Shown: one piece after another, positions 1 to 6,104 of the stretch
Numbering within the stretch: position 1 is the first letter of the stretch
Layout: each line of letters opens with the position of its first letter
Notes under the pieces: model-generated
Seen by the model: the letters and a program-made list of their open reading frames with translations, nothing else
The model's database searches: none
What the model was told of the DNA's origin: nothing
Assembly: GCA_964596165.1 (NCBI GenBank)
Contig: CAZQTW010000067.1
Location: 1-33,460, forward strand
Reading direction: 5' to 3'
DNA: 33,460 nt
DNA from: CAYUQT01 sp964596165
GTDB taxonomy: Bacteria > Planctomycetota > Phycisphaerae > UBA1845 > JAFGLZ01
Translations under genes and position numbers: made by a program

Positions 1-70
1 CCCGTCAGGCCGTGCGGGGGACAGCGCGGTTCGGTGGCAGTCGAAGGTCGGATTGGGATACGAGGAATTA

Positions 71-233
71 GGGCTGAGGAGTCAGAAGTCAGTGGGCTGA
101 AGCTCGCAGGCTGTAGGCCATAGGTAATTGGGCTTTGGACCATAAACGACAGGCCACAGAATATTGGCTACTAGGCTACCGGCTAATAGCCTATAGACTG
201 TGGTCTGTCGCCTTCACCCCTCAGCCCATAGCC
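71..233. repeat. Degenerate GGCT/AGCC-rich non-coding stretch
   Basis: This lies just beyond the stop codon of the leftward oxidoreductase gene and has no credible gene. GGCT occurs at 72, 95, 109, 131, 166, 174 and 181, and AGCC at 188, 223 and 230, far more often than expected in about 165 bases. GGCTAATAGCC (181-191) is a perfect short palindrome. GGGCTGAGG (71-79) pairs exactly with CCTCAGCCC (219-227), so the stretch could fold into one large imperfect hairpin. Bases 1-70 show nothing recognisable. I infer a decayed or low-complexity intergenic repeat; its function is unknown. Confidence 0.45.
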
Positions 234-243
234 CGCCGTCCCC

Positions 244-1533
244 CTACAAGGTCCAGCCCTGGCGATACTCACGTCGGAGGAACTTGTCGGCGTCGGGGTC
301 GTTCGTCGTGAACTTCTTGGGATCCCATTGGAGCTTCTTGCCGCTGCGGTAGGCGACATTGCCCAGCAGGACCGCCTCGGTGAGCGCGCCGGAATACGTG
401 AAGTTGCACGTCGTGGGCTTGCCCGTCTTGCAGGCCTCGGTCCATTCCTTGTGGTGGCCAATCGAGTCGGGAATGAACGGGGCCGGCGGCTTGAAGCCCT
501 CGAAATCCTTCTTGGGAAACAGGACGTGCTTGTCGTAGTCGGCCAGCAGCATGCCCTTCTCGCCGACGAAGAGCGTTCCGTTGCCCCATTCTTGCAGCTT
601 ACCCTCGGCGAACTGCGGCGGGCGATTGTTGTCGCCATTCCACCAGGTCAGCTTCACGGGCGGCAAGCTGCCGCGGGCGGGGTATTCGTACCGCACGGTC
701 AACTTGACGGGCGCGCTTTCGGGATGAACCGGCGGGCCCTCGGCCTCGACGGTGAGGGGGTGCGACAGGTCCAGGGCCCAGTACGGGAGGTCCATGTGGT
801 GACAGGCCAGATCGCCCAGCGTGCCGCTGCCGAAATCCCACCAGCCTCGCCAATGGAATGGTGCATACGCCGTGTGATAGGGTCTGAAAGGCGCCGGCCC
901 GAGCCAGAGGTCCCAATGGAGGCCCGCGGGCACCGGAGGCGTGTCCTTCGGACGGTCGCCGCCGGAGTAGCCGCCGCCGCACCAGCAGTGGGCCTCGCGA
1001 ACGGGGCCAATCGCCCCGCTCTTGATCAGTTCGACCACGCGGCGGTAGTTGCCGCCGGCGTGGATTTGGGTGCCCATTTGCGTGGCGAGTTTCATCTTCG
1101 TCGCCATCTCGGCGACCTTCCTCGCCTCATAGACCGAGTGGGTCAGCGGCTTCTCGCAGTAAACGTGCTTGCCTGCCTTGAGCGCCATCATCGATGCAGG
1201 GGCATGGGTGTGGTCGGGCGTTGCGACCACGACGGCGTCTATATCGTTTCGATCCAAAATACGCCGGAAATCGACATAGAACTTGGCGTTTGGAAAACGG
1301 GTTCGGGCGGCAGCGGCCCTGGGCTCGTCCACATCGCAGAGAGCCACGATGACCTCGTGGGTCACGTTGTTCAGGTTGTACTCGCCCTGGCCGGCCACAC
1401 CGATGATCGCCATGCCCAGTTTCTCGTTGGGCGAGCGGGTCCGGGCCAGTGCCGGCGCACCGACGAATGCCGCACCGGCGGCCGCCATCGCCGACTGCCG
1501 CAGAAACTCACGACGCGTTTGCTTTCGAGACAA
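244..1533 (-). CDS. Tat-exported Gfo/Idh/MocA family oxidoreductase
   Basis: This is a predicted NAD(P)-dependent sugar or polyol oxidoreductase acting outside the cytoplasm. The start is the TTG at 1531-1533, because GGAGGAG (1541-1547) lies 7 bases upstream; an in-frame GTG at 1555-1557 would add 8 residues but place that Shine-Dalgarno inside the gene. From the TTG the protein has 429 residues. Residues 6-11 (TRREFL) form a twin-arginine motif and cleavage is likely after ALA at 28-30. A Rossmann glycine motif sits near 45-50, the family EKP motif at 127-129, and the C-terminal domain motif GDLACHHMD at about 240-248. Tat-secreted members of this family are abundant in Planctomycetota. The substrate cannot be told. 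The gene stands alone, 302 bases downstream of ogt. Confidence 0.9.
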   Translation of the reverse strand: MSRKQTRREFLRQSAMAAAGAAFVGAPALARTRSPNEKLGMAIIGVAGQGEYNLNNVTHEVIVALCDVDEPRAAAARTRFPNAKFYVDFRRILDRNDIDAVVVATPDHTHAPASMMALKAGKHVYCEKPLTHSVYEARKVAEMATKMKLATQMGTQIHAGGNYRRVVELIKSGAIGPVREAHCWCGGGYSGGDRPKDTPPVPAGLHWDLWLGPAPFRPYHTAYAPFHWRGWWDFGSGTLGDLACHHMDLPYWALDLSHPLTVEAEGPPVHPESAPVKLTVRYEYPARGSLPPVKLTWWNGDNNRPPQFAEGKLQEWGNGTLFVGEKGMLLADYDKHVLFPKKDFEGFKPPAPFIPDSIGHHKEWTEACKTGKPTTCNFTYSGALTEAVLLGNVAYRSGKKLQWDPKKFTTNDPDADKFLRREYRQGWTL

Positions 1534-1835
1534 GGTGAATCTCCTCCGTATGACCACGAGCCTCCCGTGTGGTTAGCCTCGGTCGCCCCTACGGGGCTTC
1601 TTAACGTTGGACTGCCTGTGTTCCCAGGTCTCACGTCCTGGGGGGGCTAATTCTCTGACACTCCTGACGGGACTGCACACGGCCCCCGCCAGGCAATGTT
1701 CCGGCAAGCGGCTCCAATTGCGGCCACCCACACTGGCACGAAATGGCACTGCATACCCGCCCTGTTCAGGGTTTGCAAGGCCGGCGGGGAGAATCGAACG
1801 GGGACGATTCGCAAGGGTTCCGCAGGGCGCAGGAG
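1534..1835. other. 302-base gap between oxidoreductase and ogt
   Basis: No gene is supported here. The stretch holds the oxidoreductase Shine-Dalgarno (1541-1547), two REP-like hairpins (1585-1597 and 1623-1642), and a GAATCG/CGATTC inverted repeat (1791-1796 and 1805-1810). The minus strand of 1780-1800 loosely resembles the T-arm and 3' end of a tRNA or tmRNA, but no acceptor stem or rest of such a gene is present. A GGGGC-AAA-GCCCC hairpin (1841-1853) lies in the last codons of ogt just beside the gap. It has no T-run, so a terminator is doubtful. Confidence 0.4.
1585..1642. repeat. REP-like pair of short palindromes
   Basis: Two stem-loops lie close together. GCCCC-TAC-GGGGC occupies 1585-1597. 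CCCAGG (1623-1628) pairs with CCTGGG (1637-1642) across an 8-base loop and is followed by more G and a GGCTAA string. Paired GC-rich palindromes of this layout resemble the REP elements scattered between genes by REP-associated tyrosine transposases (RAYT). No transposase gene is in the window, so this is a resemblance only. It lies in the 3' region of ogt and upstream of the oxidoreductase start. Confidence 0.35.
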
Positions 1836-2342
1836 TCAGCGGGGCAAAGCCCCCTCCAATTGCAGCATCCGACGTTTCACGCCTATGCCGCCCTCGGCGC
1901 TGAAACCGGTCAGCCGGCCGTCCGCACCCATGACCCTATGACAGGGGATGATGAGGGGAATCGGGTTTCGGGCCATGACGCCGCCCACCGCACGCGCCGC
2001 CGTCGGCCGCCCCATGGCGGCGGCAAGCCGGCCGTATGACATTGTGCAACCATACGGAATGGCCGCACATGCCCTGAGCACGGCCTGCTGGAAGTCGGTC
2101 AGATCGCTCAGATCCAGGGGAACGTCGAAGCGAACGCGCCGGCCTAGAAAGTACCCCCGGATTGCCTGTTGGAGGGCCGTCATGAGTCGGGGATTCGGCG
2201 TGCCATCGGGCCAACGGCGGGCGGCAAGCTGTTCGGCGCGTCGGCGTGTCGGAACGGGAAGCACAAGCCCCCGGACGCCCTTGGCCGTTGCGGCAAAGGC
2301 GACATACCCCCAGGCGGTGTGAAGACACGTGTAGGAGAGCAT
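1836..2342 (-). CDS. ogt: Methylated-DNA--[protein]-cysteine S-methyltransferase
   Basis: This is a DNA repair protein that transfers the alkyl group from O6-alkylguanine (or O4-alkylthymine) to its own cysteine in a single-use reaction. The 168-residue product has the family hallmark IPCHRV at 132-137 with acceptor Cys134. Before it lie the DNA-binding segment FQQAVLRACAAIPYG (about 84-98), with the usual spacing to MSYGRLA, and the RPTAARAVGGVMARNP region (112-127) containing the arginine finger. The length is typical of the Ogt/MGMT class without an Ada domain. The ATG at 2340-2342 lacks a good Shine-Dalgarno. The gene lies 25 bases beyond the stop of the PilZ triplet on the same strand and may be co-transcribed with it. 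A GGGGC/GCCCC hairpin overlaps its final codons. Confidence 0.93.
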   Translation of the reverse strand: MLSYTCLHTAWGYVAFAATAKGVRGLVLPVPTRRRAEQLAARRWPDGTPNPRLMTALQQAIRGYFLGRRVRFDVPLDLSDLTDFQQAVLRACAAIPYGCTMSYGRLAAAMGRPTAARAVGGVMARNPIPLIIPCHRVMGADGRLTGFSAEGGIGVKRRMLQLEGALPR

Positions 2343-2367
2343 GAAGGAAGCGTGTAGTCGAATCGGC

Positions 2368-3153
2368 CTATTGCGTCAAGCGAGCGTGACGAGGTCCGTT
2401 TCGCTGAAGCCGGCTCACCGTTCTGGCGAGGCGGGCCAGCACGGCCTGGCCATTGGGCGTCACTTCCAATCCGATGAACTGGAAGCCCAGCGAGAGCCAG
2501 CCCGGACTGGACGGCTGCACGTGCCTGAAGCAGACCTCGGCGGTGATGCTGGGCTGATGAGGTTCGGGAGCGAACTCAACGACGGCGGCGTCGTTTGGTT
2601 CCAACGAAGGATCGTCCGCCTCGGCCACCTCCACTCGGACACCGCCGACGGACAGGTCCAAGAGCCGTCCCAGGACGCCTCTTGAAGGAGCCGGTACGAT
2701 GCCGCCGTCCGGCCCCAGACTGCCGCGCCAGAGGCGAATGGCGACCGGCGACTCTCGGGGGATCTCGACTCGGTGGTAAGCACGCCGCTGCAGTTGCTCG
2801 ATCTGGGCGGGCCACGTCAGCAGCAGAGGCGTCGGATCACCCGAACCCGGACTTCCTTCCGACTCCGGTCCTCGGCCGAACACGACTGCGGAGAACAGCA
2901 GCTTCCGGTTGCGGTGACGAAATGTCACGCCGATCTGTTCGCCGGGAATGAACTCCGGTGATTCCCCATCCTTCACGATCGGATAAGACACCACCAGTGC
3001 CCGCTTGCCTCGCGTGATGTCCAGCATCGTCGACTTGTAGGTCCGCCAACGACCGCTTGCCTTTGTTGTCAGTGTGAGTTGGGTATGCTGTTGCGCCGAT
3101 TCGGCGAGCAGTTCGTCTCGCTGGAGTCCGGTGAGTGGTTCCGGTCTGGTCAT
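2368..3153 (-). CDS. PilZ domain protein (third of a tandem triplet)
   Basis: This is a predicted cytoplasmic c-di-GMP receptor of 261 residues. The C-terminal PilZ domain begins at about 120 with the RxxxR motif (R124 AYH R128) followed by DxSxxG (D166-G171), the two elements that bind c-di-GMP. The roughly 115-residue N-terminal part has a beta-rich pattern reminiscent of the YcgR-N/PilZN domain. The start is the ATG at 3151-3153, which overlaps the stop of the upstream PilZ gene as ATGA and implies translational coupling; an in-frame upstream extension would run into that gene. The three neighbours share the layout (N-terminal sheet, QRR.xxR linker, PilZ) but are strongly diverged. The output partner is unknown. 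Confidence 0.85.
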   Translation of the reverse strand: MTRPEPLTGLQRDELLAESAQQHTQLTLTTKASGRWRTYKSTMLDITRGKRALVVSYPIVKDGESPEFIPGEQIGVTFRHRNRKLLFSAVVFGRGPESEGSPGSGDPTPLLLTWPAQIEQLQRRAYHRVEIPRESPVAIRLWRGSLGPDGGIVPAPSRGVLGRLLDLSVGGVRVEVAEADDPSLEPNDAAVVEFAPEPHQPSITAEVCFRHVQPSSPGWLSLGFQFIGLEVTPNGQAVLARLARTVSRLQRNGPRHARLTQ

Positions 3154-3875
3154 ACCTGAGACTCCTGCATCGACTGGGCTTGTGATCCGGAGTACAGGAA
3201 GTCGCAAAGTCTCCGGCGAGTTGCCTGCGCCTCGATGTCACTCGGGTCGAGCAGGAAATGCATCCCCAGGATGACGTGGTCGTCGCCGCCGGCCTGCGTC
3301 TTGTTGCGTAGAATGGCCTCGAGCGTGAAATCGCAGTCGCCGTCGCCCGGACGGAAGGCCACGTGCATCGTGTCGCCCACTCCCATTTGCTGCGCCGCCG
3401 TGCGCGTGACCCGACAGGCAAGACCATCGGCACTCAAATTGAGCAACTCGCCCACGAAGGGTCCGGACCAGGGCGCCGCGATGGAATCCATGTGGACCTC
3501 ACAACCGGGGCGCAGCATCATCCGGTGAAATCGGCGACGTTGGGCGACGCGAAGGACCTCCGGCCGTGAGATGAACAGTAGCGGGCGCTCGTCGGCCACT
3601 TCGTAGTCGACCACGTGTGTATCGAAGAGATATTGCGTGGAACCGTGAGTCATCCGCGCATCGGCGTGCACGCCGATCAGACCGGTCAGCGAACGATCGG
3701 GAATCTCGGCGACCTCGAGGAGGAGTAACAAGTGCTCGTCGCCACGAAGAACGGTCGTCAGCGACTCACCCGAGGACCAGTTTCGAGGCTCCAGAACGAC
3801 CTCGGAACGAAAGCGAACGGCCTGGTTGAGCGTGCGACGGCTCTGATCCAAGCTAAGGTCAAGAGCGAATGGCAT
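3150..3875 (-). CDS. PilZ domain protein (second of a tandem triplet)
   Basis: This is a predicted c-di-GMP receptor of 241 residues from the ATG at 3873-3875. An AGGGGGA-like ribosome site lies just upstream, and the preceding gene ends 13 bases away at 3889. The linker carries RxxxR (R114 RFH R118), and NxSxxG is at N146-G151 (NLSADG). The N-terminal 105 residues form a separate PilZN/YcgR-like region with no transmembrane segment. The stop codon overlaps the start of the next PilZ gene by 4 bases. Both nucleotide-binding motifs are intact, so binding is expected. The function of the output surface cannot be told. Confidence 0.85.
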   Translation of the reverse strand: MPFALDLSLDQSRRTLNQAVRFRSEVVLEPRNWSSGESLTTVLRGDEHLLLLLEVAEIPDRSLTGLIGVHADARMTHGSTQYLFDTHVVDYEVADERPLLFISRPEVLRVAQRRRFHRMMLRPGCEVHMDSIAAPWSGPFVGELLNLSADGLACRVTRTAAQQMGVGDTMHVAFRPGDGDCDFTLEAILRNKTQAGGDDHVILGMHFLLDPSDIEAQATRRRLCDFLYSGSQAQSMQESQV

Positions 3876-3888
3876 GGCGGAAATCCCC

Positions 3889-4644
3889 CTAGGGCGCCGA
3901 TCGCATCCGGCGATGCACTTCAACAAAGGAACGGATCGTTTGAATGGCCTGCCGGTTCACCTGGGCATCGTCCCCCGGAAGGAACTTGAGGCCGATCAGG
4001 CGAAGCTCTACATGTTTCATGGGACGAATATGCTGAACCCTGACGATGAAGTTGAACACCTCCTCACGCCCGGGTAGGGAGAAAGTCATCCGAAAAGTCT
4101 GCCCGGCCTTCAGATGGGGCGCCGTCGTCGCATCAACGAGCGCGGCCACACCCCCGACCGATATGTTCTGGAGCTCGGCTTGATAGGCCTCCGCGGAGAA
4201 GTCGTCGTGTGCCCCCCCGACAGGCAACGGTTCAAATTGCGCGATGACGGGGGCCGCGGACCACAACGGCACCCGGTAGTCGGCACGACGCTGGATCTCA
4301 CTCACTCGATGGGGCAGGGACAATTCGATGGCATCGATTCGCGTGCCCGGGGCGAACTCGATCTGCCGCCGGCCGCGGATGGTGGTCTCCACTTGGAATC
4401 GGCGCGACGGCAGGCTGAACGTGACGACCGCTTGAACGCCCGCGACGGCTTCGACGGGTCCGTCGGGACCCACGGGTCTTTCCACGAAAAAGGACTGCTC
4501 GCCGCTCTTGAGCATCTTGGTGGGCAAGCTGGATGGGGATGCTCCGTCGGCCAAGAAGCGGATGTCGGCCTTCCGCCAAGACCTACACGCCGCACGGACG
4601 ACATCTTCTCCCTGATCGCGGTCTAGTGGTATGGTGATTGGCAT
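3889..4644 (-). CDS. PilZ domain protein (first of a tandem triplet)
   Basis: This is a predicted c-di-GMP receptor of 251 residues and the first gene of the PilZ run. The ATG (4642-4644) is preceded by a GAAGGGGC-type ribosome site 4-5 bases away. Residues 1-115 form a beta-rich N-terminal domain. The PilZ signature is R120 ADY R124 with NxSxxG at N160-G165 (NISVGG). A 15-20 residue insertion (about 139-157, PVGGAHDD region) separates the two motifs and is longer than in its neighbours. The upstream gene is a flippase-like membrane protein ending 78 bases away, so all four may form one transcription unit. Confidence 0.85.
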   Translation of the reverse strand: MPITIPLDRDQGEDVVRAACRSWRKADIRFLADGASPSSLPTKMLKSGEQSFFVERPVGPDGPVEAVAGVQAVVTFSLPSRRFQVETTIRGRRQIEFAPGTRIDAIELSLPHRVSEIQRRADYRVPLWSAAPVIAQFEPLPVGGAHDDFSAEAYQAELQNISVGGVAALVDATTAPHLKAGQTFRMTFSLPGREEVFNFIVRVQHIRPMKHVELRLIGLKFLPGDDAQVNRQAIQTIRSFVEVHRRMRSAP

Positions 4645-4722
4645 GTTGCCCCTTCGGCACAGTGCCCGTCGAGGGAAAACCCCCCGTTGATCATCGTCGG
4701 ATTCGAGAGCCGACTTGAGGAA

Positions 4723-5925
4723 TCAAGGCCGATCGGGAGGAAGAGACTTCGGACTCAAAACACTGTCCTGCACCGGATTGACAGATTCAGGCTCCTCGGC
4801 GAAGTCCTTCGGCGGCAGCTCCCCGCCCGTCAAGAGGACCAGGACACCGGGAATGGCCCATAACAGGTCCAGCAGCCGGACCGCGAGTGCCAGCACCTGG
4901 ACTTGCGGCGGGGTACCGAGGCCTGAGTCCACGAAGAATCGCTGGTAACACCAATCCATGGGGCCCGCGCCCTGAATGCTGACGGGAATGGCTCGTACCA
5001 CCATTCCGAGGGGCAGATAGACGAGATAGGGGGCAAAGGGGTCGGTTTTCATACCGAGCGCCTGGGCGATGAAAATGAGCGCCACCAAGGCGAAGAGCTG
5101 GAGGACAACGGTGAAGAGCAGCCCCACCGCCACCCTTCTTTTTTGGCTGGAGAGCACAAAGAAGGCTTGGTCAATCCGCTGCAATTGATGGCTGAAGGGC
5201 AGTCTCTGAAGGATCTTGTCATAACGTATGAGGCGGCGAAAGGTCCGTGAGAAGAACAGCCCGGCGCCGATGACCATCATGACGAGGATGGCGCCGATTG
5301 CCCTGGCCGCCCACCCGATATTGAGCTTCATGGCCCAGCCGAGGAGCGACATGACGCCGCCCATGATCATGAGCGAGCTGAGTCCGATAATGCGGTCAAT
5401 GAAGACGGCCGTCGCGGCCTCCGTCTTTCGATCGGTCCGGCGGGCGACGCAGTACATCCGGTATAGATCGCCGCCTGTGGATCCCGGCATGGCGAAATTC
5501 AAGAAGGCCCCGGCATAAGTGATCTTGACGCCTTCCCAGATGGACAACCGAACCCCTTGCGTGGCCAGCACGACCACGAACCGAAGCGAGCAGAGCATCA
5601 AGACGGGGATGAAGAATACCGCGGCCAGCAGGGTCAGCCCCGCACTCATGTCTCTGAACATGCTGGGTAGGCCGCGCTCGATATCCATCTGACCGAGCCG
5701 GCTGCGAGGGACATCGCGATCCGCGCCTTCCGGTGTTCTAATCGTAACATGGTCATCGTGTTCGGCCACCAGCCGGCAGCGTTGGGCCGACTTGGTGGAG
5801 CCTGGTTCGGGGCGAAGGCGGACATAGTCGTGCCAGGGAATGTGCCAACCGATGTAGATCAGTCCGCCGATGCACACGACGATGCGAAGCGCATTGATAA
5901 GGCGACGTTTGCTGTTTGGACTCAT
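4723..5925 (-). CDS. Flippase-like integral membrane protein (LPTM/UPF0104, PF03706)
   Basis: This polytopic inner-membrane protein of 400 residues belongs to the lysylphosphatidylglycerol-synthase transmembrane/AglD-like flippase domain family. TM1 lies at about 12-30, further segments run from 95 to 365, and the family hallmark PGSTGGDLYRMY is at 147-158, followed by FIDRIIGL (175-182). A second conserved stretch, IQGAGPMDW, is at about 317-325. Relatives lack the catalytic MprF domain and are thought to move lipid-linked molecules or accompany cell-envelope glycan synthesis. Unusual here is a charged insert of about 60 residues (31-92) between TM1 and TM2, predicted to be outside the membrane. 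The start lacks a strong Shine-Dalgarno. It sits upstream of, and co-directional with, the PilZ triplet. Confidence 0.82.
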   Translation of the reverse strand: MSPNSKRRLINALRIVVCIGGLIYIGWHIPWHDYVRLRPEPGSTKSAQRCRLVAEHDDHVTIRTPEGADRDVPRSRLGQMDIERGLPSMFRDMSAGLTLLAAVFFIPVLMLCSLRFVVVLATQGVRLSIWEGVKITYAGAFLNFAMPGSTGGDLYRMYCVARRTDRKTEAATAVFIDRIIGLSSLMIMGGVMSLLGWAMKLNIGWAARAIGAILVMMVIGAGLFFSRTFRRLIRYDKILQRLPFSHQLQRIDQAFFVLSSQKRRVAVGLLFTVVLQLFALVALIFIAQALGMKTDPFAPYLVYLPLGMVVRAIPVSIQGAGPMDWCYQRFFVDSGLGTPPQVQVLALAVRLLDLLWAIPGVLVLLTGGELPPKDFAEEPESVNPVQDSVLSPKSLPPDRP

Positions 5926-6003
5926 GGTGAACTGATCGACCTCGGTGCCGTACGTTCAATGTATCATCGGCGAAGTGCACGAATCGCCGTAGCCGCCTGA
6001 GCC

Positions 6004-6020
6004 CGTTTCTTCGGGAAACG
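6004..6020 (-). terminator. Hairpin after the VWA gene (weak terminator candidate)
   Basis: CGTTTC (6004-6009) and GAAACG (6015-6020) form a perfect 6-bp stem with a 5-base loop, about 85 bases beyond the stop of the leftward VWA gene and 80 before the next start. No T-run follows on the minus strand, so intrinsic termination is uncertain. Confidence 0.22.
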
Positions 6021-6104
6021 CGAGAACTCCGATCCGGATTCTTGGGCCTTTCTCCGCGGTGTTTACCGGCCAAGAACGCACTTATAGTCCGTGATCGAAC
6101 CCGT

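Noticed and set aside
328..1650. Long plus-strand open frame opposite the oxidoreductase gene
   Set aside because: It is antisense to a gene with a clear family, Tat signal and ribosome site; its translation is Arg/Gly/Ala-rich with no recognisable domain, a usual side effect of high GC.
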